Source: Bacteroidales bacterium (GTDB lineage Bacteria > Bacteroidota > Bacteroidia > Bacteroidales > UBA1402). From it: a stretch of DNA of 64,000 nucleotides. Below are positions 26,274-34,665 of this stretch, in pieces. The stretch is taken from contig JAFUIP010000009.1 in NCBI GenBank assembly GCA_017468435.1, positions 36,423 through 100,422 of the forward strand, read 5' to 3'. Both the position numbers and the translations under genes were made by a program. Each line of letters opens with the position of its first letter. The stretch's first letter is position 1. Under the pieces are notes generated by a model. It was given only the letters and a program-made list of their open reading frames with translations, made no database searches and was not told the DNA's origin.

Positions 26274-27452
26274 TTAACCCAACATGGTAAGCAGAATACC
26301 AGCAGCCACAGCCGAACCGATCACACCGGCTACGTTGGGACCCATGGCGTGCATCAACAAGAAGTTGCTGGGGTTTTCTTCCTGACCCACGGTCTGAGAA
26401 ACACGGGCAGCCATAGGCACGGCAGAAACACCGGCAGAACCGATAAGCGGATTGATTTTTTCCTTGCTGAACACGTTCATCAACTTAGCCAAGAGAACAC
26501 CACCTGCAGAACCGCAAGAGAAGGCGATGATACCCATGGCGAGAATCATCAAAGTTCTGATATTCAAGAACGAAGCAGCAGTAGCGGTAGCACCTACCGA
26601 CAAACCGAGGAAAATCACCACGATGTTCATCAATTCGTTCTGGGCGGTCTTGCTCAAACGATCTACCACACCACATTCTTTCATCAAGTTACCCAACATC
26701 AAGCAGCCGATCAGGGGAGCCGCATCGGGCAAAATCAAAGCCACAACAGCCGTGATAACGATGGGGAAAACAATCTTTTCGGTCTTGCTCACCGTACGCA
26801 ACTGACGCATCTTGATGGCACGTTCTTTCTTGGTTGTAAGAGCGCGCATGATAGGCGGTTGGATAACGGGAACCAAAGCCATGTAACTATAAGCCGCGAT
26901 AGCAATAGGGCCGAGCAAATGGGGAGCCAACTTAGAAGTCAAGAAGATAGAGGTAGGACCGTCAGCACCACCGATGATACCGATAGAACCTGCTTCAGCT
27001 TCGTTAAAACCAAGGGCATTGGCGGCCAAGAAGGTCAAGAAAATACCCAACTGAGCGGCGGCACCCAACAGAAGGCTCTTAGGATTGGCAATGAGCGGAC
27101 CGAAGTCGGTCATAGCACCCACACCGATAAAGATCAAACAAGGATAAACACCGGCTTTCACACCGATATAGAGAATGTCGAGCAAACCACCTTCGCGCAT
27201 GATGGCGCCATAGCTGTGATAGTCGGGATGGGTTGCATCGAGGAAGTTTGTCCACAATTCACTATGATACATGCCGGCATTAGGCAAGTTGGTGAGCAGC
27301 ATACCGAAAGCGATGGGGAGCAGCAAGAGTGGCTCGTATTGCTTCTTGATAGCCAAGTACAACAGGAAGAATGAAATAATCAGCATCACACCCTGTTGCC
27401 ACGACATATTCATGAAGCCCATCGTCTGGAAAAATTCTAAAATTTCAGCCAT
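26274..27452 (-). CDS. mmdB: Sodium-pumping methylmalonyl-CoA decarboxylase, beta subunit
   Basis: 392 residues, strongly hydrophobic with about ten membrane segments. The motifs [20 protein letters not shown] and [12 protein letters not shown] are those of the OadB/MmdB/GcdB family, which decarboxylates carboxybiotin and drives sodium out through the inner membrane. It is the last gene of a five-gene cluster (epimerase, alpha, gamma-like, biotin carrier, beta), so the substrate is almost certainly methylmalonyl-CoA, giving propionyl-CoA in the succinate-propionate fermentation route. It starts 18 bases after the biotin carrier stop. Confidence 0.95.
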   Translation of the reverse strand: MAEILEFFQTMGFMNMSWQQGVMLIISFFLLYLAIKKQYEPLLLLPIAFGMLLTNLPNAGMYHSELWTNFLDATHPDYHSYGAIMREGGLLDILYIGVKAGVYPCLIFIGVGAMTDFGPLIANPKSLLLGAAAQLGIFLTFLAANALGFNEAEAGSIGIIGGADGPTSIFLTSKLAPHLLGPIAIAAYSYMALVPVIQPPIMRALTTKKERAIKMRQLRTVSKTEKIVFPIVITAVVALILPDAAPLIGCLMLGNLMKECGVVDRLSKTAQNELMNIVVIFLGLSVGATATAASFLNIRTLMILAMGIIAFSCGSAGGVLLAKLMNVFSKEKINPLIGSAGVSAVPMAARVSQTVGQEENPSNFLLMHAMGPNVAGVIGSAVAAGILLTMLG

Positions 27453-27470
27453 AATACTTCTTTTTCAGGA

Positions 27471-28220
27471 TTATCCAAGAATGAGCAACAAATCTTCCTG
27501 CATCACGGTCTGACCGGCGCTGACAACGATTTTACTTACCGTACCGTCGCATTCAGCCATGATGGCATTTTCCATTTTCATACTTTCGAGCGTGAGCAAG
27601 GTATCGCCTTTCTTCACAGCCTGACCTTCGCTTACCAAGACCTTGATAACTGAACCGGGCAGCGGGCTGGTCACCTTCTTGCCACCGGCGGGAACATCTG
27701 CCTTGGGAGCAGGAGCAGCCTTGGGAGCCTCAGCCTTAGGAGCGGGAGCAGGAGCAGCGGCAGGCTTGGGAGCGGGAGCAGCCATAGGAGCAGCAGTAGC
27801 CACCGTTTCGAGATCTACCAATTTATCGTCTTGCATCACATTCTTGCCGGTTTCTACATAGATAGCCTTTACAACACCGTCGGCTTCGGCCATGATGTTG
27901 TTTTCCATCTTCATAGACTCCATAGTGAGCAGCACATCGCCCTTCTTCACCTTTTGGCCCACGCTGACCAAAACTTTCATGATAGAACCGGGCAGCGGAG
28001 ACTTAACCGTCTGCAAACCACCGGCAACAGCGGGAGCAGCCACAGTTTCAACAGCAGCCTGATGACGGCGGGCAGCCACCACGGCAGGTTTTTGTTCTTC
28101 TTTTTCAATGACAACGTTGAAGGTAGTACCATTCACCACCACTTCAGCCACATTGTCTTCTATTTCGTTGACAGAGGTTGTATAAGTATGTCCGTCGATC
28201 GTAAATTTAAATTCTTTCAT
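27471..28220 (-). CDS. mmdC: Biotin carrier protein with two biotinyl domains
   Basis: 249 residues, longer than the roughly 140 typical of Bacteroidales MmdC. Residues 1-45 are the usual N-terminal segment; a complete biotinyl domain spans about 70-138 with Lys104 in ESMKMEN; an Ala/Pro/Lys-rich hinge runs 140-180; a second complete biotinyl domain spans about 181-249 with Lys215 in ESMKMEN. Each domain has the SPLPGS start and a VMQ(D/E)D end. The protein carries carboxyl groups from the alpha to the beta subunit. Duplicated swinging domains are common in pyruvate dehydrogenase E2 but unusual here. Confidence 0.93.
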   Translation of the reverse strand: MKEFKFTIDGHTYTTSVNEIEDNVAEVVVNGTTFNVVIEKEEQKPAVVAARRHQAAVETVAAPAVAGGLQTVKSPLPGSIMKVLVSVGQKVKKGDVLLTMESMKMENNIMAEADGVVKAIYVETGKNVMQDDKLVDLETVATAAPMAAPAPKPAAAPAPAPKAEAPKAAPAPKADVPAGGKKVTSPLPGSVIKVLVSEGQAVKKGDTLLTLESMKMENAIMAECDGTVSKIVVSAGQTVMQEDLLLILG

Positions 28221-28224
28221 TGTC

Positions 28225-28590
28225 TTAACGATGTAAATTATTCATACCATAAAGCTTCGAATTCCAAGGAGAATAGCGACGCTCTACTTTCTTGATGGTC
28301 ACTTGGGTAGGTTCTTCGTCGTGCACACCATTATAATATAAGTGCAAAGCCATGGCGATAGCAGCCATTGCGTTGGCAGTAAGGGTCATGTCTTCCGACT
28401 TGGTATCCTGAGAAACCGCCACCGTTTCGCAAGCGGCCTGCTGCGGCTTCACAGCCTTCACCTTGGGTTTCATTATGAAACCGAAGACCTTCAAGAAGAA
28501 TATCAGCACCACCAACAGCAGCACAACCATACAGAAACCGACAATCGTTACCAACCAGACATGAGGCCAGTTAATTGCTAAATATAACAT
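28225..28590 (-). CDS. OadG-family gamma/delta subunit of the sodium pump
   Basis: 121 residues: one membrane helix (about 14-40, rich in Val and Leu), then a cytoplasmic tail with Lys-rich and Ala-rich stretches and a TIKKVERRYSPWNSKLYGM end, typical of the small OadG-like subunit that stabilises the alpha subunit on the membrane. Lies 4 bases before the biotin carrier start and 12 bases after the alpha subunit stop. Size and position fit; sequence in this family is poorly conserved. Confidence 0.82.
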   Translation of the reverse strand: MLYLAINWPHVWLVTIVGFCMVVLLLVVLIFFLKVFGFIMKPKVKAVKPQQAACETVAVSQDTKSEDMTLTANAMAAIAMALHLYYNGVHDEEPTQVTIKKVERRYSPWNSKLYGMNNLHR

Positions 28591-28602
28591 AATCGCTCGG
28601 TT

Positions 28603-30162
28603 TTAGAGAGGAATATTACTATGTTTCTTCAAAGGATTCGTCAAGCGCTTGGTCTGCAAGTTTTCGAAAGCACGAACAATACGGGCACGGGTATAACGAG
28701 GTTCGATAACGTCGTCGATGTAACCGCGGTTGGCAGCCTGGTAAGGAGAAGCGAACTTTTCGGTGTATTCGGCTTCCTTTTCGGCGATGAATGCCTTTCT
28801 TTCTTCGGGATCTTCGATAGCCTTGATAGCCTTGGCCTGCAAAACGCCTACAGCACCGCTGGCACCCATCACAGCAATTTCAGCATTGGGCCATGCATAA
28901 CACATATCACCACGCAACTGCTTGCAAGACATAACGATATGAGAACCACCATAAGACTTGCGAATGGTAACGGTAACCTTAGGAACAGTAGCTTCACCGA
29001 AAGCAAACATCAATTTTGCACCGTGGTCGATGATACCGGCATATTCCTGACCGGTACCGCACAAGAAACCGGGAACGTCCACCAAGGTAAGAATCTGGAT
29101 ATTGAAAGCATCGCAGAAACGAACGAAGCGGGCAGCCTTACGAGAAGCATCGCAGTCGAGCACACCGGCCAACCAACTGGGCTGGTTAGCGATGATACCA
29201 GTAGAACGGCCGTTGAAACGAGCAAAACCGCAAATGATGTTCTTGGCGTAATCTTTCTGTACTTCCATGAAATCGCCATTATCCACAATGCTGTAGATGA
29301 TGTCCTTCATGTTGTAAGGTTTGTTAGGATCGGCAGGAACGATGTCGTTCAAAGCGTCTTCCAAACGTGCAGGATCGTCGGTGCAAGCCATCAGAGGAGC
29401 TTCTTCCATGTTGTTCTGAGGAATGAAGCTAACCAAACGGCGAACTTCTGCCAAAGCTTCTTCTTCGGTAGCGGCCACAAAATGAGTCACACCAGACTTG
29501 GTAGCATGTACCTTGGCACCACCCAATTCTTCTACGGTAACATCTTCACCGGTAACGCTCTTTACTACCTTCGGACCGGTAATGAACATGTATGAGTTCT
29601 TTTCGGTCATCATGATGAAGTCGGTAAGAGCGGGGCTATATACGGCACCACCGGCGCAGGGACCAAAGATAACAGAGATCTGAGGAACAACACCAGAAGC
29701 CAAAATATTGCGTTCGAAAATTTCAGCATAACCGGCCAAAGCGCAAGCACCTTCCTGAATACGGGCACCACCTGAATCGTTCAAACCGATGATGGGAGCG
29801 CCCAATTTCATGGCCATGTCCATTACCTTGCAGATTTTCTGAGCCATGGTTTCAGACAAAGAACCACCGATAACGGTAGCGTCCTGAGCAAACACGAACA
29901 CCAGACGACCATCGATGGTACCTGAACCTACAGCCACACCGTCGCCGAGGAAAACCTTCTTGTCCATACCGAAATCGGTACAGCGGTGAGTCAAAAACAT
30001 ATCTACTTCTTCGAAGGAACCTTCGTCGAGCAACATATTGATACGTTCGCGGGCAGTGTATGAACCCTTGGCGTGATGCTTTTCTACAGCCTTTTCGCCG
30101 CCGCCCATCAGAGCTTGTTGACGATTGTCAACCAACTTTTTGATTCTATCTTGATTAGTCAT
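28603..30162 (-). CDS. mmdA: Methylmalonyl-CoA decarboxylase alpha subunit (carboxyltransferase)
   Basis: 519 residues from the ATG at 30162; a TTG two codons upstream is not needed. Carboxyltransferase of the propionyl-CoA carboxylase beta type with crotonase-fold halves: GGGEKAVEKHHAKG at the start, LNDSGGARIQEG, GPCAGGAVYSPAL, then DVPGFLCGTGQE, KSYGGSHIVMSC and AEIAVMGASGAVGVL. It moves the carboxyl group of methylmalonyl-CoA to biotin on MmdC. No ATP-dependent biotin carboxylase subunit is in the cluster, which favours the decarboxylase over a propionyl-CoA carboxylase. Starts 7 bases after the epimerase gene. Confidence 0.95.
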   Translation of the reverse strand: MTNQDRIKKLVDNRQQALMGGGEKAVEKHHAKGSYTARERINMLLDEGSFEEVDMFLTHRCTDFGMDKKVFLGDGVAVGSGTIDGRLVFVFAQDATVIGGSLSETMAQKICKVMDMAMKLGAPIIGLNDSGGARIQEGACALAGYAEIFERNILASGVVPQISVIFGPCAGGAVYSPALTDFIMMTEKNSYMFITGPKVVKSVTGEDVTVEELGGAKVHATKSGVTHFVAATEEEALAEVRRLVSFIPQNNMEEAPLMACTDDPARLEDALNDIVPADPNKPYNMKDIIYSIVDNGDFMEVQKDYAKNIICGFARFNGRSTGIIANQPSWLAGVLDCDASRKAARFVRFCDAFNIQILTLVDVPGFLCGTGQEYAGIIDHGAKLMFAFGEATVPKVTVTIRKSYGGSHIVMSCKQLRGDMCYAWPNAEIAVMGASGAVGVLQAKAIKAIEDPEERKAFIAEKEAEYTEKFASPYQAANRGYIDDVIEPRYTRARIVRAFENLQTKRLTNPLKKHSNIPL

Positions 30163-30168
30163 TTCCAA

Positions 30169-30582
30169 TTATTTAGGTTGTTCACAAAGTTCAGTCAGCA
30201 CGCCACAGGTGCTCTTGGGATGCAAAAATGCAATCATCAAGTTTTCAGCGCCTTTACGAGGAGCCTTGTCGATAAGTTGCAAACCGGCAGCTTCAGCTTC
30301 CTTCAAAGCTTCGGCAACACTTTCCACGTTGAAAGCGATGTGATGGATACCGGGACGGCCATTGTTCTTTTCGATGAACTTGGCAATAGTAGATTCAGGA
30401 GAAGTCGGTTCGAGCAATTCGATCTTCACTTCACCCACCTTGAAGAAAGCGGTCTTTACTTTCTGATCGGCCACTTCTTCGATGTTGTAGCATTGGCTAC
30501 CTGACAAGAATTCGAAAAATGGGATAGTCGATTCCAAAGAAGGAACAGCGATACCCAAATGTTCAATGTGAGTTGGTTTCAT
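30169..30582 (-). CDS. mce: Methylmalonyl-CoA epimerase
   Basis: 137-residue vicinal oxygen chelate fold protein. HIEHLGIAVP supplies the first His ligand, GIHHIAFNV the second, and GVLTEL the Glu ligand; ELLEPTSPES and KFIEKNNGRPG are also typical. It interconverts the (2R) and (2S) forms of methylmalonyl-CoA, linking B12-dependent methylmalonyl-CoA mutase to the decarboxylase encoded next. It is the first gene of the decarboxylase set on this strand. Full length and all metal ligands present. Confidence 0.95.
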   Translation of the reverse strand: MKPTHIEHLGIAVPSLESTIPFFEFLSGSQCYNIEEVADQKVKTAFFKVGEVKIELLEPTSPESTIAKFIEKNNGRPGIHHIAFNVESVAEALKEAEAAGLQLIDKAPRKGAENLMIAFLHPKSTCGVLTELCEQPK

Positions 30583-30630
30583 AAAAAAAATAAATTTAGA
30601 ATGTTGTATGATAAAATATTTTTAGACAAT

Positions 30631-31107
30631 TCACTTCAGAGAAGCCAGACGTTCGCGCAGCACCTGTTCGCGGTCGGAAGACCAATAGCCGCAATCGAGT
30701 TCGATAAAGACAGAAGTGTAAGGAATGAGGGATTCGGTCTTGATGACCAAAACATTGAAAAGTTTCGAAGCTGCGTCCAACTTGGCAAAGACCTCGTCGT
30801 GCAAGATTTGTTGAACATCCCAGCCTTGAGTCAGCGCGGCAAGTTCTTCTTTCAGTTTGTCACAACCGGGCGACAAAGTATCGTCCATGCAAGAGAGTTC
30901 CTTGTCGAGATAAACGATGGGCTTCACATGAGAAGCCTGTGAGAGTTGTTCGAGCACGGCTGTCAGAGCAGGCAGCAAATCTTCACCGGAATCAATGTAG
31001 CGGATACCTTCGGACGACTGTAAAGGATAGGCTTTATCGACCACCAAAATCCAGTTACGATGTCCCAAAAGAGGAAGAATTTCCTTCAATTCTTTTTTGT
31101 AACTCAT
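30631..31107 (-). CDS. Conserved protein, possibly RbsD/FucU-like
   Basis: 158 residues, no signal peptide. LGHRNWILVVDKAYP near the start resembles the HGN-type motif of RbsD/FucU mutarotases, and the end VFIELDCGYWS could match the late strand that closes that fold, but the family is not certain to me. Motifs SHVKPIVYLDKEL and ILHDEVFAKLD look conserved. It lies 48 bases upstream of the epimerase gene on the same strand and is divergent from the gene at 31206. A sugar-anomer role would not relate obviously to the decarboxylase genes. Confidence 0.5.
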   Translation of the reverse strand: MSYKKELKEILPLLGHRNWILVVDKAYPLQSSEGIRYIDSGEDLLPALTAVLEQLSQASHVKPIVYLDKELSCMDDTLSPGCDKLKEELAALTQGWDVQQILHDEVFAKLDAASKLFNVLVIKTESLIPYTSVFIELDCGYWSSDREQVLRERLASLK

Positions 31108-31167
31108 TGTTTATTTTTTAAAAGCACAAATTTGCCGCGAAATTAATAATAATCCCGCTGATTTCAC

Positions 31168-31175
31168 TACCTTTG
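31168..31175 (+). promoter_or_regulatory. -7 promoter element, plus-strand operon
   Basis: TACCTTTG, an exact TAnnTTTG element, 31 bases before the start codon at 31206. Probably drives the four-gene operon 31206-37846. The divergent gene at 31107 has a weaker CAAATTTG in the same gap. Confidence 0.65.
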
Positions 31176-31205
31176 TGGCCTAAATTTTAAAAAAATAAAA
31201 AAGTC

Positions 31206-32090
31206 ATGAAAAAGAATTCAACACTATACATTCTTGTCGCTTTATTGGTTATTTTGATTGGGTTGAGCATTGTGCTGATTATCTCCAACAGTAAGAAAAC
31301 CGTCATCATAGAAGACATCACGGCCCAATTCGAACTGGAAAAAGAAGAGTTGCAAGACGATTACTCGCAACTGGCTCTTCAATACGAAGATTACGGTATC
31401 CGCATCAACAACGACTCATTGGCCGAATTGCTCGATGCCGAACGCACCAAGAACCTGCGCCTGTTGGACGAAATCAAGACGCTGAAGGTGAACAATGCCC
31501 GTCGTTTGTCGGAGCTACGCAAGGAATTGGAAACGGCCCGCACCGTGATGCGATCTTACATCATTCAGATTGACTCGCTCAATACGATCAACACCCAGTT
31601 GCGCGAAGAAAATACCGCCATGAGCAAGCAATTCCAGGAAGCCCAACAAACGGTGAACGAACTCTCGAAAGAAAAAGAAGCACTCACCGAAAAGGTGATG
31701 CTCGCTTCCATGCTGGAAGCTCGCGACATCGAAATCCGCCCGCTCACCGAAAAAGGCCGCACCGCCAACAAAATTGCCCGTACCTCGCTCATTGAGTTCA
31801 AGATGGTGCTGAGCAAGAACATTTCGGCACCGGTGGGAGAAAAGACCATCTACCTACGCATCACCCAGCCCGACGGCATGCTTTTGCTCAAGCCCCAATT
31901 CGAGAATTTCGAGTTCGAAGGTTATCTTATCCCCTGCTCTGCCTCACGCAGCATCGAATGGGACGGCGAAGAACAAGCCCTCGCCATCTATTGGCAGGTA
32001 GAAGAATTTCTGCATCCGGGCACTTACCGCGCCGAAATCTTTGCCGACGGTTACCTCATCGGCAGCGAAGAATTTACTTTAAGCAATTGA
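31206..32090 (+). CDS. Membrane-anchored coiled-coil protein
   Basis: 294 residues. One N-terminal membrane helix (about 8-29), then a long coiled coil (about 38-165) rich in Glu, Leu and Lys, then a compact beta-rich domain (about 180-294: KTIYLRITQPDGMLLL, GTYRAEIFADGYLIGSEEF). The C-terminal domain looks like an immunoglobulin-type fold. I do not recognise a named family; similar proteins occur across Bacteroidales. It is followed after 3 bases by the macroglobulin-like gene, so they may act together at the envelope, for example with the coiled coil spanning the periplasm. Confidence 0.7.
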   Translation: MKKNSTLYILVALLVILIGLSIVLIISNSKKTVIIEDITAQFELEKEELQDDYSQLALQYEDYGIRINNDSLAELLDAERTKNLRLLDEIKTLKVNNARRLSELRKELETARTVMRSYIIQIDSLNTINTQLREENTAMSKQFQEAQQTVNELSKEKEALTEKVMLASMLEARDIEIRPLTEKGRTANKIARTSLIEFKMVLSKNISAPVGEKTIYLRITQPDGMLLLKPQFENFEFEGYLIPCSASRSIEWDGEEQALAIYWQVEEFLHPGTYRAEIFADGYLIGSEEFTLSN

Positions 32091-32093
32091 TAC

Positions 32094-34634
32094 ATGAATC
32101 GTGTACATCTTTTTCTCCTGAGCCTCTGCATAGGCTTTTGCCATCCGACGGATTTGCACGCCCAAAACGCAGCATTAGCTAAACATCTGCGTAATTATCA
32201 GCAGTTTTCCGAACGTTTCGCTCAAGAAAAAGTGTATCTGTATTTCGACAACGAAAATTACTTCATCGGAGAAAACATCTGGTTCAAAGCCTACGTGCTC
32301 ATGGCCGACAACCATCATTATACCAGCATGAGCAAGACACTCTACGTGGAATTGCTCTCGGCCGACGGCAATATGGTAGATCAGCTCAAACTTCGCATTC
32401 AAGACGGGCAAGCCGATGGATGCTTTTATCTGAAACCTCAGCTCAGTGCCGGTTTTTACGAAATTCGCGCCTACACGCGCTGCATGCTCAATTTCGACGA
32501 AAACATCATCTTTTCACGCGTGTTTCCGGTGTTGGACATTCCCCGATACGACCGACGCAGCGGCGAGCGCCTTACGCCGAGCATGAACATCAAAAAGCCG
32601 GTGCTGCCCAACAAACGCCCCAAGAAAGAAAGTGAAGAAGAGTCGGCAGAAGACAAGGGCCCGTGGCGAGTGGATTTCTATCCTGAAGGCGGACAACTCG
32701 TTGCAGGACGAACCAATCAATTGGCTTTCAAAGCTACACACAAGAACGACAGCGAAGCCACTTTCAGCGCAAAAATCATCGACTCGGACAAAAACATTGT
32801 GGGCATCATGCAAAGCGAACATCAGGGAATGGGCGCCGTGACGCTGAACCTTGAGGCCGGCAAAACCTACGAATGTGTCGTGGAAGAAAACCTGCGTACG
32901 CTGAAGTTTGCCCTGCCCCAGATAGAAGAAGACGCCTATAGCCTGATTGTCAATAATATGCACAAGGAAGTGCTGGACATCAATGTATTTAGCGACCAGA
33001 GTTCCCGTGGTGATACCTTAGCCTTGCTCGTCAGCTGTCGTAGCAAAATCTATCATTTGCAAGCCTTTATCAACCAAGGAGAAGTGTTGCCTTTCAGCAT
33101 TTCCAAAAGAACGCTTCCCACGGGGGTCAACGAAGTTTTGGTGGTGAACGCAGATGGCAAGGTGTTGTGCTCGCGTCTTTTCTTCATCAAGAACGAACTT
33201 GACAATCCGCAAGTCATCCGCATTGCGCAGGAACAAGACAAGGAAATGTACAAGCCTTTCGAGGCGGCTCAAGTGACGCTGTCGCTGCAAGAATTCCGCG
33301 ATTCTTCGTGGAAGGCCATGCCCCATCAAAGTTTTGCCGTTTCCATCCGCGACAATGCCGAATACATGGCCAACGCTCCTCAAAGCGATATCTTCAGTCA
33401 CTTGCTATTGGCTTCCGACTTGAAAGGCTACATCCATCAACCTTCCTGGTATTTCGAAAAAGACGACCGCCATCACCGACGCGCCTTAGATTTGCTGATG
33501 ATGGTACAAGGCTGGCGCCGCTACGATTGGCAGGAAATGTCGCATCCCGAAAACTTCGAACTTAAACATCCCATAGAAAAAGGCATTCTGCTGGACGGAC
33601 AAGTACTTTCCATCCTTAGGCGAGCCCCCTTGAAAGACCTGAAAATCACCATGTGGATGATTGGAGACAGCACGGCCCAGCACGGTCGGTGCATGACCGA
33701 CGAAAAGGGAGAATTCAACTTCCTGCTTGATTTTGAAGGCAAGCAAGACTTGAACATTCAGGTGAGCGACGGCAAACGACGCAAAAATGCCTTCATCACC
33801 ATCAACCGCCAGTTCCAGCCGCAGGCCAGAGTCTTAGAAGCAAACGAAATGTCGGCGCCCGTGCTCCGCAAAAACGATTTTCAAAAGAAACGAATTGTCA
33901 GAAACGATGACGACAAGCAGCGCGAACTCATTATCATGCCGGGCGATGTCTTGCTGAAAGAAGTGGAAGTATCGGCCCAAAAAACCGGCAATCACAACCA
34001 ATACGGCGAAGTGAGCATCACCTACGACACGCAAGAGGAACAAGATGTGCTGGAAGACAATGCCATGTACACCTACGAAGATATTCCCACCTTCCTCACA
34101 CAGGTGAACGACAATTTCCATTTCCGCTTTATTGATAGCAGCGAAACTTTATATTACAAACACGCGCCGGTAAGTTTCCGCATCATGCCTCAAAGCAGTT
34201 GGTACAACCAATCAAGCGAATTGCCCTATTGCTACGAGGTGGAAAGAATCGAGATCGTGGAGCCCAACAGCACCGGACATGTTTACGAAGACAATTATAT
34301 TTCCAGCTTAGACGATATCAGCAAGATGGGAAAAGACATTGCCTACGTGGTGCTTTACCTACTTCCCAACACGGAGGTAGAACGCGAGAAATTGGGCATT
34401 CGCCGCACCAAATTGCAGGGTTATAACCAAGTGAAAGATTTTTATCATCCGCAATACGACCGCATTCTTGACAAGGATGCCAGCGACCACAGACGCACTT
34501 TGTACTGGAATCCGAACCAGACTTGCGACCAATCCGGCCTGGCGAAAATCCGTTTTTACCACAACGCCACTTCTAAAGGTTTTGAAGTAAAAGCCATGGT
34601 GTTGAGCGAGAACGGAAAGATGGGATGGAAATAA
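32094..34634 (+). CDS. Large secreted protein with macroglobulin (MG2)-like domain
   Basis: 846 residues with signal peptide (ending DLHAQ). Residues about 35-150 (FAQEKVYLYFDNENYFIGE, then GFYEIRAYTRCMLN) match the MG2-like domain found in Bacteroidota surface proteins; several beta-sandwich domains follow, with a carboxypeptidase regulatory-like segment around 500-560 (GILLDGQVLS ... GEFNFLLDFEG). A plug-like segment near the end is possible. A Lys/Glu-rich linker lies near 165-185. Located directly before the TonB receptor gene (31 bases). It may assist assembly or act as a surface accessory; function unknown. Confidence 0.65.
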   Translation: MNRVHLFLLSLCIGFCHPTDLHAQNAALAKHLRNYQQFSERFAQEKVYLYFDNENYFIGENIWFKAYVLMADNHHYTSMSKTLYVELLSADGNMVDQLKLRIQDGQADGCFYLKPQLSAGFYEIRAYTRCMLNFDENIIFSRVFPVLDIPRYDRRSGERLTPSMNIKKPVLPNKRPKKESEEESAEDKGPWRVDFYPEGGQLVAGRTNQLAFKATHKNDSEATFSAKIIDSDKNIVGIMQSEHQGMGAVTLNLEAGKTYECVVEENLRTLKFALPQIEEDAYSLIVNNMHKEVLDINVFSDQSSRGDTLALLVSCRSKIYHLQAFINQGEVLPFSISKRTLPTGVNEVLVVNADGKVLCSRLFFIKNELDNPQVIRIAQEQDKEMYKPFEAAQVTLSLQEFRDSSWKAMPHQSFAVSIRDNAEYMANAPQSDIFSHLLLASDLKGYIHQPSWYFEKDDRHHRRALDLLMMVQGWRRYDWQEMSHPENFELKHPIEKGILLDGQVLSILRRAPLKDLKITMWMIGDSTAQHGRCMTDEKGEFNFLLDFEGKQDLNIQVSDGKRRKNAFITINRQFQPQARVLEANEMSAPVLRKNDFQKKRIVRNDDDKQRELIIMPGDVLLKEVEVSAQKTGNHNQYGEVSITYDTQEEQDVLEDNAMYTYEDIPTFLTQVNDNFHFRFIDSSETLYYKHAPVSFRIMPQSSWYNQSSELPYCYEVERIEIVEPNSTGHVYEDNYISSLDDISKMGKDIAYVVLYLLPNTEVEREKLGIRRTKLQGYNQVKDFYHPQYDRILDKDASDHRRTLYWNPNQTCDQSGLAKIRFYHNATSKGFEVKAMVLSENGKMGWK

Positions 34635-34665
34635 TTTCGATGTTTTTTTCGATGGAAATTTTTCG

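Noticed and set aside
28603..30162. Propionyl-CoA carboxylase beta subunit
   Set aside because: No biotin carboxylase subunit in the cluster, and OadB- and OadG-type membrane subunits are present.
31108..31205. Cobalamin riboswitch before the BtuB-like operon
   Set aside because: The gap is under 100 bases and shows no B12-box-like sequence; too short for the aptamer.
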